Shown here: positions 26,844 to 36,751 of the stretch, one piece after another
Layout of the letters: each line of letters begins with the position of its first letter
Numbering within the stretch: the first letter of the stretch is position 1
Assembly (NCBI GenBank): GCA_018267135.1
Contig: JAFDZA010000018.1
Location: 124,001-188,000, forward strand
DNA: 64,000 nt
Direction of reading: 5' to 3'
Source of the DNA: Bacteroidota bacterium
GTDB taxonomy: Bacteria; Bacteroidota; Bacteroidia; Cytophagales; Cyclobacteriaceae
Notes under the pieces: generated by a model
The model's input: the letters and a program-made list of their open reading frames with translations, nothing else
The model's database searches: none
What the model was told of the DNA's origin: nothing
Program-made: the position numbers and the translations under genes

Positions 26844-29081
26844 TTACCTCATCATTAAAATGGCATTAGCGGCTTCTATCTGTTTAGCAAAAGAGGTAAG
26901 GGTTTGGGTTACGATGGCTAATTGTTCCTGAGCTTCGGTAAAATTTCGTTGCTCAATAGCCTCTCTTACGCCCGGCAATGTTTTTACTCCGTAGCCGGTA
27001 TAAAACCCGGGCGCATAAATGGTGTGTTTATACCAGGGTCTGCGGGGCAATCCGTTTTGCGAAAGCAGCAGGCGTTCGGATGTATACAACAATTGATTTA
27101 GTTTTTCCAGATTGGTGTTGGGCTTGGGGTTGGCCGCATATAAATCGGTAAAAGTATTTACATTTTTTTCCAACAGGCCGAGGGCATTCTGAAGGTCGGC
27201 AAAATTGATAAATGGCACGCTCGCTTTCGGAGCGGGAACCGTCAGTTTTTGGGTAGGATCGGCTGCTTGTGTGTAGCGGTTTTCGCGGATCATCTGGTTT
27301 TCTACTTCTGTGCTTTCGCGCAGGTTATCTATCAGGTTAGTTACTTCGGCAGCATACGTGGCTACAGTTTTTTGAAATGTTTTAAAATCAAAAGGCAACA
27401 CATCGGCATTAGCCAAACGCAGGGTGGCACGACCGGTGGTTTTGGCCAATGTTACGCCATACTCGAGGGTAGGATCTTTAAATCTTTTGAAATGATCGTA
27501 GCTGTCGTAAATGGAATGGTATTCGCCTCCTCCATTTTCTCCGCCATAGCCAAAGTCCAGCGAGGCAATGCCTAAGTGCTGAATGAACGGAGTGTAATCT
27601 GACCCCGACCCCATTGCGCCAATGGGCATGGATCTGCGGTTTAAAATTTCTTTACGGGCCTTGGCTGATCCCGCACGGGCTGCCTCGGCCGACTTTCTGC
27701 GTTCGGCCACGCTCACCTTGGTTTGCGGATCTACCACATCGCGGGCAATTTCATTTACCAGTGTTTCCAGCGTATGCGATCCTTCAGCATAAAAAAAGCC
27801 GCGGCCACTGCCATCGGTATTGATGTAAGCAACGGTTTTTTCTGAAAGCTCGGCAGCATGGTGTTCGGCCCACTCGGTAGAGCCCATCAGCGAAGGTTCT
27901 TCGGCATCCCAGGCACAGAAGATGATTGTACGTTTGGGTTTCCATCCGGTTTTTACCAACTCGCTGATGCTGCGCGCCTCTTCTAATTCGGCCGACAGCC
28001 CGCTGATCGGGTCGCTGGCACCATTTACCCAGGCATCATGGTGGTTGCCGCGAATCACCCACTCATCCGGGTATTCGGATCCTTTTATTTTGGCGATGAC
28101 ATCATAAGCCGGTTTAATGTCCCAGTTAAATTCTAATTTAAGATGCACCTTGGCTGTGCTTGGCCCGATGTGGTAAGTAAGAGGCAGAGCACCACGCCAG
28201 CGTTCGGGAGCTACCGGCCCACCCAACGATAGAAGCAACGGTTTGGCATCAGCATAGGAAATGGGGATGACCGGTATCTTCAAAAGGTTAGTCGCCTCTT
28301 TGCGGTCTATGCGTTTGGCATCGGCCGTAGAGCCATAGCCCGGTGTGGTGGGATCGCCCGGGTAAATCGGCATATCAAGTACGGAACCGCGCTGCACACC
28401 AAATTCATTTTTGTATGCGCCTTTCGGATATACATCGCCCTGAAAATACCCATCGCCTTCGGGGTCGGAATAGATAATACAGCCAATGGCGCCATGCTCT
28501 TGCGCTACTTTGGGTTTGATGCCGCGCCATGAGCCACCGTATTTGGCAATTACTATTTTCCCTTTCACATCAATGCCCAGTTTATCAAGTTCATCATAAT
28601 CGGCCGGCACTCCGTAGTTCACAAATATCAATTCGCCTGTAACATCGCCATCGGGCGACCAGCAATTGTACACCGGCAATTGTTCCGCCTTCTGGCCGGA
28701 GGTAGCATCTTCTTTCAGAGCCGGCTCTTCCAGCTTGGCTACAAATTTTTGTGCTCCGAGCAATTCCAACACGCGCACTTTAGGGGTGGGAAAAAGAACC
28801 TGAAAAGTTTCTATTTGCACATCGTACCCCCAGCTTTTAAACAGATCGCGCATGTATTCGGCATTAACTTTGCCATACGGGGAACCAACGTGGTGTGGCC
28901 TTGCCGAAAGACGCTTCACCAGATCGTCAATGTTTTTTGCCTGCAGGTGGCTGTCAAACTTGTCTTCCAGTTTAAGCTGGGCATCAGCATTTTCTTTGGT
29001 AAAGCCGGTAAGTGGTTTGGTTTGTGCCTGAGCCAAAAGCAGCCCGCTGGCACATAGAACGATGAGGGTAAAGCGTATCAT
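26844..29081 (-). CDS. M28 family metallopeptidase (glutamate carboxypeptidase II-like)
   Basis: A 745-residue secreted peptidase with a signal peptide (about 1-20). An N-terminal lid carries a PA domain (about 130-300); the M28 catalytic domain follows with zinc ligands and catalytic residues in GNHHDAWVNGASDP (about 345), WDAEEPSLMGS (about 392), INTDGSG (about 420) and YHSIYDSYDHF; a C-terminal TfR-like dimerisation domain (about 600-745) closes it. This is the plan of PSMA/NAALADase, which trims C-terminal glutamate and other residues from peptides. It likely acts in the periplasm on imported peptides. It stands alone between malic enzyme and the small AT-rich gene. Confidence 0.9.
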   Translation of the reverse strand: MIRFTLIVLCASGLLLAQAQTKPLTGFTKENADAQLKLEDKFDSHLQAKNIDDLVKRLSARPHHVGSPYGKVNAEYMRDLFKSWGYDVQIETFQVLFPTPKVRVLELLGAQKFVAKLEEPALKEDATSGQKAEQLPVYNCWSPDGDVTGELIFVNYGVPADYDELDKLGIDVKGKIVIAKYGGSWRGIKPKVAQEHGAIGCIIYSDPEGDGYFQGDVYPKGAYKNEFGVQRGSVLDMPIYPGDPTTPGYGSTADAKRIDRKEATNLLKIPVIPISYADAKPLLLSLGGPVAPERWRGALPLTYHIGPSTAKVHLKLEFNWDIKPAYDVIAKIKGSEYPDEWVIRGNHHDAWVNGASDPISGLSAELEEARSISELVKTGWKPKRTIIFCAWDAEEPSLMGSTEWAEHHAAELSEKTVAYINTDGSGRGFFYAEGSHTLETLVNEIARDVVDPQTKVSVAERRKSAEAARAGSAKARKEILNRRSMPIGAMGSGSDYTPFIQHLGIASLDFGYGGENGGGEYHSIYDSYDHFKRFKDPTLEYGVTLAKTTGRATLRLANADVLPFDFKTFQKTVATYAAEVTNLIDNLRESTEVENQMIRENRYTQAADPTQKLTVPAPKASVPFINFADLQNALGLLEKNVNTFTDLYAANPKPNTNLEKLNQLLYTSERLLLSQNGLPRRPWYKHTIYAPGFYTGYGVKTLPGVREAIEQRNFTEAQEQLAIVTQTLTSFAKQIEAANAILMMR

Positions 29082-29186
29082 GGTAAATGAGCGTTAGATT
29101 CTGTTTATGCAAAATACTTTTTTTAAAAAATTCTTGTGTTACAAAAGTGATGAGTGGTTGCTGCTCACCCATTCTTTGTTTTTTCA

Positions 29187-31466
29187 CTAAAGATGTTCAT
29201 TTCGTTCGTGCAGTTGTGCATCTACCACGGCTATAGCGGCCATGTTTACGATATCGCGAATGGAGCTGCCGAGTTGCAAAATATGAACCGGTTTTTTCAT
29301 GCCGAGCAAAATCGGTCCGATGGCTTCAGCTCCGCCAATTTCCATCAGCAATTTGTACGCAATGTTTCCGGAAGCCAGGTTCGGGAAGATTAATGTGTTG
29401 GCGCCCTGCTTAGCCAATGCGCTGAATGGATAAACTTCTTGTTGCAGTTCGGTATCGAACGCTACGTTGGCTTGAATGTCGCCATCTAAAATAAGGCCGG
29501 GGTATTTTTGTTTGGCCAATTTCACTGCCTCGTGCATCTTTTCGGGAATTGCCCCTTTGCTTGATCCGAAGTTGGAATACGACAACACCGCTACACGTGG
29601 TTCTATATCAAAAAATTTAACACCGCGAGAAGCCAACCCGATAATGCCCACCAGTTCATCGGCCGTGGGATCCACATTTACGGTGCAATCAGCAAAAAAG
29701 AAAGTACCCTTTTTATTCATGATGATGTACATGCCTGCCACGCGGTTTACATTTTTGCTCATACCAATAATTTGCAGCGAGGGCAAAATGGTTTTGGAGT
29801 AATCTTTGGTTAACCCCGATACCAACGCATCGGCCTCACCAAACTCCAGCATCATCGCTCCGAACGCATTGCGGTCGCGCATCTGGCGCAGGGCATCCTG
29901 GTAGGTTACACCCTTGCGTTGGCGTTTTTCATAATAGGCTTTTGCGTATTTTTCTGTCAGTTCTTTTTCTTCGCGTGGGTCTATTATTTTACAATCGCCC
30001 AGTTCCAGGCTGTGTTCTTTTACCAAGCGATCTATCTCCACCCGGCTTCCCAGTAAAATAGGTTTTGCAATTTTTTCGTCTTGTAAAATTTGAGCGGCTT
30101 TCAAAATTTTATGATGGTCGGCTTCGGCAAACAGAATGCGCTTGGGTTTAGTCTTGGCCAGATCAATAATGCGGGCTGTTAATTTTTGGTCTATGCCGAT
30201 GCGTTTCAGTAAATCATGATTATAAGTGCCCCAATCTTTTATGGGGTTCGTGGCAATGCCCGAGTCCATGGCGGCTTTAGCTACGGCCGGAGCCACGGTG
30301 GTAATCAATCGCGGGTCTAACGGCTTGGGGATGAGGTAATCTTTTCCAAACTGAATTTTATCTACTCCATACGCCTTAAATACTATATCGGGTACGGTTT
30401 CCTGTGCCAGCTCGGCCAGCGCCCAAACGGCTGCCAACTTCATGGCTTCATTTATTTCGGTAGCCCGCACATCTAATGCTCCGCGAAAAATATAGGGAAA
30501 GCCAAGTACATTGTTGATTTGGTTAGGATGGTCGGAGCGGCCTGTACCCATAATAATATCGGGGCGGGTTTGTTTGGCCAGATCGTAGCCGATTTCGGGA
30601 TTGGGGTTGGCCAAGGCAAACACAATCGGGTCTTTCGCCATCGCCAGAATATCTTCCGGTTTTAAAATATCGGCAACGGAAAGCCCCACAAAAACATCGG
30701 CTCCTTTTATGGCTTCTTGCAGGGTAGAAATTTTTCGGGTGGTAGCAAACTCTAACTTACTGGGGTCGAGCCCGGCCCGGTCTTTATGGATTACCCCTTT
30801 GCTATCGCACATGATGAGGTTTTCTTTTTTCAGCCCCAGGGCAATGTATAATTTGGTACACGAAACAGCTGCTGCCCCGGCTCCATTTACCACGAGTATC
30901 ACCTCTTCTATTTTTTTTCCGTTCAGGCGCAGGGCGTTGAGCAAAGCGGCACTGGAAATGATAGCGGTGCCGTGCTGGTCGTCATGCATAATCGGAATGT
31001 TCATCTTCTCGCGCAGCACGGTTTCAATTTTAAAACATTCGGGCGCTTTAATGTCTTCCAGGTTTACACCTCCAAAGGTGGGCTCGAGAGCCTTGACTAC
31101 TTCTATAAATTTATCGGGATCTTCTTCGTTAATCTCAATATCGAAACTATCGATGCCGGCATATTTTTTAAAAAGCACGGCTTTGCCTTCCATCACCGGC
31201 TTGGCTGCTTCCGGGCCGATGTTGCCCAGCCCCAGCACGGCCGTGCCGTTGCTGATTACTGCCACTAAATTTCCTTTGCTGGTATATTTATACACATCCT
31301 CTTTGTTGGCCGCAATTTCCTTGCAGGGTTCGGCAACTCCGGGCGAATAGGCCAGCGCCAGATCTAACTGCGAGCTAAGTTGCTTGGTGGGGGTTACTTC
31401 AATCTTGCCGGGCTGCCCTTGTGTGTGGTAATTGAGGGCGTCTTGTTTTCTGATTTTAATAGACAT
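29187..31466 (-). CDS. maeB: NADP-dependent malic enzyme with phosphotransacetylase-like domain
   Basis: A 759-residue MaeB-type enzyme. The malic enzyme part (about 1-430) has SPGVAEPC, the dinucleotide loop VLGLGNIGPEA and MHDDQHGTAII with metal ligands. The C-terminal half (about 430-759) is a phosphotransacetylase-like domain that in this family is regulatory (acetyl-CoA binding) rather than catalytic. It decarboxylates malate to pyruvate, giving NADPH. It lies in the wider maeB-ruvA-sprA neighbourhood typical of the phylum, here interrupted by the M28 peptidase and the AT-rich orphan. Confidence 0.95.
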   Translation of the reverse strand: MSIKIRKQDALNYHTQGQPGKIEVTPTKQLSSQLDLALAYSPGVAEPCKEIAANKEDVYKYTSKGNLVAVISNGTAVLGLGNIGPEAAKPVMEGKAVLFKKYAGIDSFDIEINEEDPDKFIEVVKALEPTFGGVNLEDIKAPECFKIETVLREKMNIPIMHDDQHGTAIISSAALLNALRLNGKKIEEVILVVNGAGAAAVSCTKLYIALGLKKENLIMCDSKGVIHKDRAGLDPSKLEFATTRKISTLQEAIKGADVFVGLSVADILKPEDILAMAKDPIVFALANPNPEIGYDLAKQTRPDIIMGTGRSDHPNQINNVLGFPYIFRGALDVRATEINEAMKLAAVWALAELAQETVPDIVFKAYGVDKIQFGKDYLIPKPLDPRLITTVAPAVAKAAMDSGIATNPIKDWGTYNHDLLKRIGIDQKLTARIIDLAKTKPKRILFAEADHHKILKAAQILQDEKIAKPILLGSRVEIDRLVKEHSLELGDCKIIDPREEKELTEKYAKAYYEKRQRKGVTYQDALRQMRDRNAFGAMMLEFGEADALVSGLTKDYSKTILPSLQIIGMSKNVNRVAGMYIIMNKKGTFFFADCTVNVDPTADELVGIIGLASRGVKFFDIEPRVAVLSYSNFGSSKGAIPEKMHEAVKLAKQKYPGLILDGDIQANVAFDTELQQEVYPFSALAKQGANTLIFPNLASGNIAYKLLMEIGGAEAIGPILLGMKKPVHILQLGSSIRDIVNMAAIAVVDAQLHERNEHL

Positions 31467-31535
31467 AGTGTTTCGTTGAAAAAGTAAGTTACAACTGATT
31501 TCTAAATTTTTTAAAACAAATAATAGAACCTTTGT

Positions 31536-32153
31536 TTATTCATGATATTTTTTCTCGCCTGCCCGGATCGCCATTTTTAACACATTTTCTTGAGGTGGAA
31601 GTGGGCAGGAATAGTTTTCGGAATACGCACAGTATGGATTATAAGCTTCATTAAAATCAAGTACGAAGGTGGAAGCACCCGGTACTTTTTTCAGATCAAG
31701 ATAGCGGCCCGCTCCGTACGTTTCGCGGGCACTGGTAGAATCGGCAAAAGCCAGAAAGAGTGTGCCTTTGTATGGTCCGTCATCTACTATTTCTAAAATC
31801 AATAAGCGGCCGGGTTGTGCGTTAACCTCAAACTCGGCATAGGCATATTCCAAATATTTTTTCTCTACGTTATCGCTGGTGGGCAGCAACACCATTTTTT
31901 TATTTTGAATTGGAACCAACTTTGCCGTAACCCGGTACTTTGCATCGGGCTGAAAATACAACAAGGGCTTTACAGCTTGTCGCTCTTTACCGAAGGGTGA
32001 ATTTTCGCTGCGCATAAATTCATCTTTTTCTTTTCGTAGTTTTTGAATCGTCTGAATATACTCCGCATCAGTTGGTCCACCGCTCAGCGAGTAATAAATG
32101 ATAGTAGCCACCAAGGCAAGCAGGGCCATAAATAAAATATTTTTAGTGCTCAT
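31536..32153 (-). CDS. DUF1684 family protein
   Basis: A 205-residue protein with an N-terminal membrane anchor (about 6-24). The body ends in the family signature: LDFNEAYNPYCAYSENYSC PLPPQEN, with three cysteines, followed by LKMAIRAGEKKY. An upstream segment FMRSENSPF is also characteristic. DUF1684 proteins are often predicted extracytoplasmic and have no established function. The start overlaps the upstream hydrolase stop by 4 bases, so both are probably one transcript. Confidence 0.8.
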   Translation of the reverse strand: MSTKNILFMALLALVATIIYYSLSGGPTDAEYIQTIQKLRKEKDEFMRSENSPFGKERQAVKPLLYFQPDAKYRVTAKLVPIQNKKMVLLPTSDNVEKKYLEYAYAEFEVNAQPGRLLILEIVDDGPYKGTLFLAFADSTSARETYGAGRYLDLKKVPGASTFVLDFNEAYNPYCAYSENYSCPLPPQENVLKMAIRAGEKKYHE

Positions 32154-33394
32154 TTATTTACCACAAGGGGTTTCGGTTTCCAACGGTTGATTGAATCGAG
32201 ATGTTGATCATATATTTTGAAGAATCGGGGAATGGCCTGGTCGGCTAATGGGCCGGGCGAATTCACCAACACGGCAATAGCAATCTTCTTCTTTCGATTG
32301 ATGGCCACCTCGCTGCGATAATGATTAACATACCCACCGTGGTAGGCAATGGTATCATCGCGAAAGGTAACGATGCGCCAACCCAGCGCATAGTACGATT
32401 TGCGTACGGGCTTCCATTGCCAGAAGTATAAATTACGTGCTACCGCCCGCACCTGAGGTTGCAGCATTTCATTGATAGGGCCAGCCGAAAGAACCGTGTT
32501 GGAAGTCAGCAATGCCTTCAACCAAAGGGCCAGATCAAATGCGCTGGCATTAATGCCTCCGGCCGGAGCCACCGAATAATACGCGCTTGAAATTGTGAGC
32601 GGAAGGATAAGCTGGTGCGGCATGGCCACATCGGCATTGCTTTTTATTTTTTTTAATGAAGCCGAAGCATTTTTCATTCCCAACGGAAGGAAAAGTTTTT
32701 CGGTCAGTACTTCTTCAAATGATTTATGAGTGGCCGCTTCAATTACCTTACCGATCAGGCTAAAACCTACATTCTGATAACTGTACACTTTGCCGGGCTC
32801 ATCAATGAGGTCGAGGGTGCTAAGGTAGTTAATCAGCGTATCTACAGGAGCGTTTCGATCCACCATATCGGTAAACGCATGATAGGGCAGCCCTTCGGTG
32901 TGCGAGAGAATATGACGAATTTTTAATTGCTGGGTAGCACGCTCCGATTTGAGTTTGAAGCGGGGTAAGTATTTAATCACGGGGTCGTCCCAATGAATAA
33001 TATTTTCATTTACTAATTCTGCCGCCAGCGTGGCCGTTATACTTTTAGAAACAGAACCCACCCTAAAAACAGTTTGTGCATCTACCGAATCGGGTTTACC
33101 CACTTCGCGTAAGCCATATCCTTTTACCAGAATTATGCTGGTATCGCGCACGATCGCCACCGCCACTCCGGGGGCCTGCTTATTGGCTAACTCCGTGCGT
33201 ATAAAATTTTCAAACTCATCTACCGCCTGCTGAACGAATGGATTAGAAACCAGATCTACTTTTTTGGGTCTGATGGTTTTGGGTTGGGCAACATGCGTAC
33301 TCTTCAGGGGAGGATTGGGTTTATCGTCTGCGGAATAGACAAAGAAAACCATCGCTCCTACTATGATGACTCCTATTGTAATAGCAATTTTCAA
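32150..33394 (-). CDS. Beta-lactamase-fold serine hydrolase
   Basis: A 414-residue class C-type hydrolase anchored by an N-terminal helix (about 3-20). Motifs: S114-V-S-K117, YQN in YSYQNVGFSL and HGG in AYHGGYVNHY in place of KTG. It is distinct from the lipoprotein hydrolase at 13703-14800, with a longer linker and no lipobox. The probable role is periplasmic esterase or peptidase. The start appears to be TTG at 33394, since no ATG precedes the hydrophobic anchor; it lies 17 bases after radC. Confidence 0.85.
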   Translation of the reverse strand: MKIAITIGVIIVGAMVFFVYSADDKPNPPLKSTHVAQPKTIRPKKVDLVSNPFVQQAVDEFENFIRTELANKQAPGVAVAIVRDTSIILVKGYGLREVGKPDSVDAQTVFRVGSVSKSITATLAAELVNENIIHWDDPVIKYLPRFKLKSERATQQLKIRHILSHTEGLPYHAFTDMVDRNAPVDTLINYLSTLDLIDEPGKVYSYQNVGFSLIGKVIEAATHKSFEEVLTEKLFLPLGMKNASASLKKIKSNADVAMPHQLILPLTISSAYYSVAPAGGINASAFDLALWLKALLTSNTVLSAGPINEMLQPQVRAVARNLYFWQWKPVRKSYYALGWRIVTFRDDTIAYHGGYVNHYRSEVAINRKKKIAIAVLVNSPGPLADQAIPRFFKIYDQHLDSINRWKPKPLVVNK

Positions 33395-33411
33395 AAAAAA
33401 TTAATTTGATT

Positions 33412-34122
33412 TTATATCAGCCCTTCATCGGTCATGCTAAGATAATGATGCCCGGCTACAATTAAGTGATCGAGCAGAGCTATCTCTAGTGTCTTACCGG
33501 CTTCTTTCAGTTTTTTAGTAAGTTGTATGTCGCTATCGCTGGGTTTGAGGTTTCCCGAGGGGTGGTTGTGCACGACTATCACCCCGGACGCCAGTTCTTC
33601 CAGTGCCAGCTTAAAAATTATTTTAGGATCGGCCACAGTGCCGCTTACACCTCCTTCGCTTATTTTTTTCTTTTTGATCAACCGGTTGGCTTTGTTTAGC
33701 AGCAGCACCCAAAACTCTTCATGCGGCAAGTCCATCAAATCGCCTTTAATTAAATCGAATGCGGTTTTAGAATTTTCAATTTTCGGTTTTTCTTCCGGGT
33801 TAATTTCTTTGCGCCTTCGCCCTAACTCCAGGGCGGCCACAATGGTAATGGCTTTGGCTTCGCCTATGCCTTTGGCTTTCATCAGTTCTTTTACTGAAAG
33901 CTTGGCAAGATGGTCTAAATTATTATCTACATAGGCTAGCACTTTTTTGGCTACTTCTACCGCGCTCATCCGGGCGGTGCCCGATCCCAACAAAATGGCA
34001 ATCAGTTCGGCATCGCTCAAAGCCGAAGTTCCCTTCTGCAATAATTTTTCCCGGGGCCGGTCTTCGGGCGACCAGCTCTTGATGTTCATCGGCAGGGTAT
34101 CTTCTATCTTCACCGGCTCCAT
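33412..34122 (-). CDS. radC: RadC-family JAB/MPN protein
   Basis: A 236-residue RadC. An N-terminal helix-hairpin-helix region (LMKAKGIGEAKAITIVAA) precedes the JAB1/MPN metal site: an upstream Glu in LPHEEFWVLLL, then VVHNHPSGNLKPSDSD. Despite its name the role in DNA repair is unproven; the JAB domain suggests a zinc isopeptidase or nuclease-like activity. It lies 53 bases downstream of prfB on the same strand. Confidence 0.93.
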   Translation of the reverse strand: MEPVKIEDTLPMNIKSWSPEDRPREKLLQKGTSALSDAELIAILLGSGTARMSAVEVAKKVLAYVDNNLDHLAKLSVKELMKAKGIGEAKAITIVAALELGRRRKEINPEEKPKIENSKTAFDLIKGDLMDLPHEEFWVLLLNKANRLIKKKKISEGGVSGTVADPKIIFKLALEELASGVIVVHNHPSGNLKPSDSDIQLTKKLKEAGKTLEIALLDHLIVAGHHYLSMTDEGLI

Positions 34123-34175
34123 TCAAAGTTTACCGTTCAAGATAATAAAATTTATTTTTTTTATTGACAGACCGG

Positions 34176-35271
34176 TTACGAAGTGGTCTTCTCTTGTGCT
34201 TCAAGCAAAAAACCTTTTATAAAATCATCCAGGTCTCCGTCTAATACATTTTGTGCATCGGTTCGTTCCACACCGGTACGTGCATCTTTCACCAGCTTAT
34301 ACGGATGCAGTACATAATTCCGGATTTGCGAACCAAAGTCAATTTTCATTTTGCCGGCCTCAATTTTATCGCGTTCGGCATGGCGTTTTTCCATTTCAAG
34401 CTGATATAGTTTTGATTTTAGCATTTGCATGGCCCGTTCGCGGTTGGCGTGCTGGCTGCGCTCTATCTGGCAAACAATAACAATACCGGTGGGCTTATGT
34501 GTTAGTTGCACTTTGGTTTCCACTTTATTTACATTTTGGCCACCGGCTCCGCCCGAACGCGAAGTTTGCATCTCTACATCGGCCGGGTTCACTTCTATTT
34601 CGATGGTGTCATCTACTTTGGGGTAAACAAAAACGGAAGCAAACGAAGTGTGCCTGCGTTGGTTGGAATCGAACGGAGAAATACGCACCAGGCGGTGCAC
34701 TCCGATTTCCGACTTCAGTTTGCCGTAGGCAAAGGGCCCTTCAAACTCAAGTGTAGAAGATTTTATACCCGCCACCTCGCCCGCCTGATAATCAATTTGT
34801 GAAACGCGGTATCCGTTTTTTTCGCCCCACATAATATACATACGATTGAGCATATCGGCCCAGTCGTTACTTTCGGTGCCTCCGGCACCCGGGTTTATTT
34901 CCATCACCGCACTGAGTTGATCTTCTTCTTTGCTCAGCATTTTCTTAAACTCCAACTCTTCGATAATGCCGGCCACGGATTGGTAGTCGTAGTCAAGTTC
35001 TTCTTCACTTACATCGCCCGCCTCATGAAATTCGTTGAGCACCTCCAAGTCTTCAAGGCGTTTCATCACTTTATCGTATGCGTCTGTCCACACTTTTTTA
35101 GTGCGAATGTTTTTCAATAAAGTTTCGGCCTGCTTAGGGTTGTTCCAGAAATCGGGTTGGTGCGAAATGCGCTCTTCGTCTTGTATCTCTACGATCTTGC
35201 GATCGTAGTCAAAGATACCTCCTCAGTGCCACGGTGCGGGCTCTCAAGTCTTTCAACTGTTCGGTTGTCAT
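34176..35271 (-). CDS. prfB: Peptide chain release factor 2 (programmed +1 frameshift)
   Basis: RF2 is encoded in two overlapping frames. Zero frame: ATG at 35271 gives 20 codons, [20 protein letters not shown], ending at an in-frame TGA (35211-35209). The +1 frame continues from GAC at 35210 for 344 codons to the stop at 34176, total 364 residues, the normal length. The stop-codon recognition motif SPF lies at about 198-200 and the hydrolytic GGQ at about 243-245. It terminates translation at UGA and UAA. Low RF2 favours frameshifting, giving autoregulation. A weak promoter, TACCTTCG (35292-35285), lies upstream. An annotation that starts at a downstream TTG would lose the N-terminal 51 residues. 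Confidence 0.96.
35208..35223 (-). promoter_or_regulatory. RF2 programmed frameshift site
   Basis: Minus strand: AGGAGG (35223-35218), TAT, slippery CTT, stop TGA and following C. This reproduces the E. coli arrangement (SD-like hexamer, three bases, CTT-TGA-C). The SD-like element is intact although Bacteroidota seldom use SD pairing for initiation. Confidence 0.95.
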
Positions 35272-35337
35272 AAAAAAATTTTTGCGAAGGTAAGGAGAAA
35301 AATTAAACCCGAACAATACAACTGAGGGCCGAGTCTT

Positions 35338-35862
35338 TTACCGGTAAAACGGAGAACTATAATTTACTGTTTGCAAATAATTGATTCCATTTACACGGGC
35401 ATAGTGTGGGTGAATCAGCATGAGTGTTATGCCGGTGCCGGCTAAAATAGCCGAGGGCATCCAAACCGAACTGCTCAGTGGTGTATTGTTGTAGCCTGTT
35501 ATATTGTTAAGCCGGTCTAAGCCGATGTACATAACCCCCAGGGCAAGCGAAAAACCACCCAGTGTATTCAAAAAACTTTTTTCGTGCTGACGCCTGATAT
35601 CAATTTTCAAAATTTCTTTAAATGAAATGGTATCGTTGGAGGTGATCATCGAAAAATCGTTCAACTCCACAATATGTCCTTCGGCATGGCGATGTCCTTT
35701 TTTCAGAACCAACCGGATGTACTGGCCTTCGGCAAAACGGGCTTTCGCATTTCCGTTTTTAAAAAGAACCAATTGCTTTTGTGCCTGAAGCGGATGAGAA
35801 AGGCTTACGATTAAAAATGTCATTAATAAAAAACAATGACTCTGCCTTTTTAACATCAACAT
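35338..35862 (-). CDS. Exported protein of unknown function
   Basis: About 174 residues from ATG 35862 (ATG 35856 and GTG 35886 are also possible). The N terminus is a signal peptide ending near LQAQ. The first half resembles a small beta domain (KGHRHAEGHIVELND, about residue 50), and the second half has two hydrophobic segments (about 105-120 and 135-155) with a polar link. I do not recognise the family. It stands alone between cdsA and prfB on the same strand. Confidence 0.55.
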   Translation of the reverse strand: MLMLKRQSHCFLLMTFLIVSLSHPLQAQKQLVLFKNGNAKARFAEGQYIRLVLKKGHRHAEGHIVELNDFSMITSNDTISFKEILKIDIRRQHEKSFLNTLGGFSLALGVMYIGLDRLNNITGYNNTPLSSSVWMPSAILAGTGITLMLIHPHYARVNGINYLQTVNYSSPFYR

Positions 35863-35926
35863 CTCGACAAGGGTAAACGCTCTCACAAAGTGAAGAAAGT
35901 AAAAAAGATTGAAATTACCTCGCCAC

Positions 35927-36751
35927 TCAAAAAATCTCTAGAAATGCTACGATGAAAGGGGCCGAAATCAGGAGCCCGTCAAAGCGGTCTAAAAAGCCTC
36001 CGTGGCCCGGCAGGCTGTCGCCACTGTCTTTAATTTCGATGCTGCGTTTAAGCAGCGACTCTACCAGGTCGCCATACGTACCCCCAATAATAATAATCCA
36101 CCCCACGCACAGCCATTGCCAGGGCGGTAACGAAGTAAAGTAAACCGAAATGCCGTAGGTAAACACCATCGCTAGCAGCGCACCTCCTATAAAGCCTTCC
36201 CACGATTTTTTGGGAGATATCCGCTCAAATAATTTTCGCTTGCCTAAAAAGCTTCCGGCAAAATAAGCTCCGGTATCGGCCGCCCATAAAATAAGCAGGC
36301 ATCCTAAAATAATCTGATAGTTGTATTTCTTGTTTTCGAAGGCGGCCACGTTCATCAGGGCAAATGGAACGGCCGTGTAGAAGATTCCTAAAAATGTAAT
36401 GGCTATGTTGGTAAACGGTTTTCGTTCAGACTGTTTATAGAGCTTGATAATATACACACACGAAATCAGCGGAAAGATTAAAAAATAGTAACGATAGCTG
36501 ATCATTCCGTTTTCTACAAAAAAAGAAAGACTGAAAACAGCCAGCCCGCTAATGACCCCAATTGTTTTTTGCGGCACCAGCCCGTCTAACCCTGAGAGTT
36601 TATAAAACTCGAGCATAGACAAAAGACAGATGAAAAAGAATACGGCAAAGTACGTCCACGAACTGAAGGCCACACCCCAGATGACTGCCGTTGCACCCAG
36701 GATGCCGGTAAGTAAGCGGGGAACGAGGTTGCTGAATTTTTTATCGGCCAT
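35927..36751 (-). CDS. cdsA: Phosphatidate cytidylyltransferase
   Basis: A 274-residue membrane enzyme with about eight helices. The CDP-alcohol signature is at the C-terminal end: SPKKSWEGFIGG, then GDLVESLLKRSIEIKDSG and LPGHGGFLDRFDGL, containing the metal-binding aspartates. It makes CDP-diacylglycerol from phosphatidate and CTP. ATG 36751 is preferred over a TTG two codons upstream. The start overlaps the CPBP protease stop by 11 bases, so they form an operon. Confidence 0.94.
   Translation of the reverse strand: MADKKFSNLVPRLLTGILGATAVIWGVAFSSWTYFAVFFFICLLSMLEFYKLSGLDGLVPQKTIGVISGLAVFSLSFFVENGMISYRYYFLIFPLISCVYIIKLYKQSERKPFTNIAITFLGIFYTAVPFALMNVAAFENKKYNYQIILGCLLILWAADTGAYFAGSFLGKRKLFERISPKKSWEGFIGGALLAMVFTYGISVYFTSLPPWQWLCVGWIIIIGGTYGDLVESLLKRSIEIKDSGDSLPGHGGFLDRFDGLLISAPFIVAFLEIF

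Noticed and set aside
30601..31350. 249-codon frame on the plus strand inside maeB
   Set aside because: It lies wholly antisense to a well-supported enzyme gene; its Ser/Thr/Pro-rich product looks like a codon-bias shadow.
34176..35117. prfB as a 313-residue gene starting at an internal TTG
   Set aside because: The programmed frameshift restores the full-length 364-residue factor with the normal N terminus.
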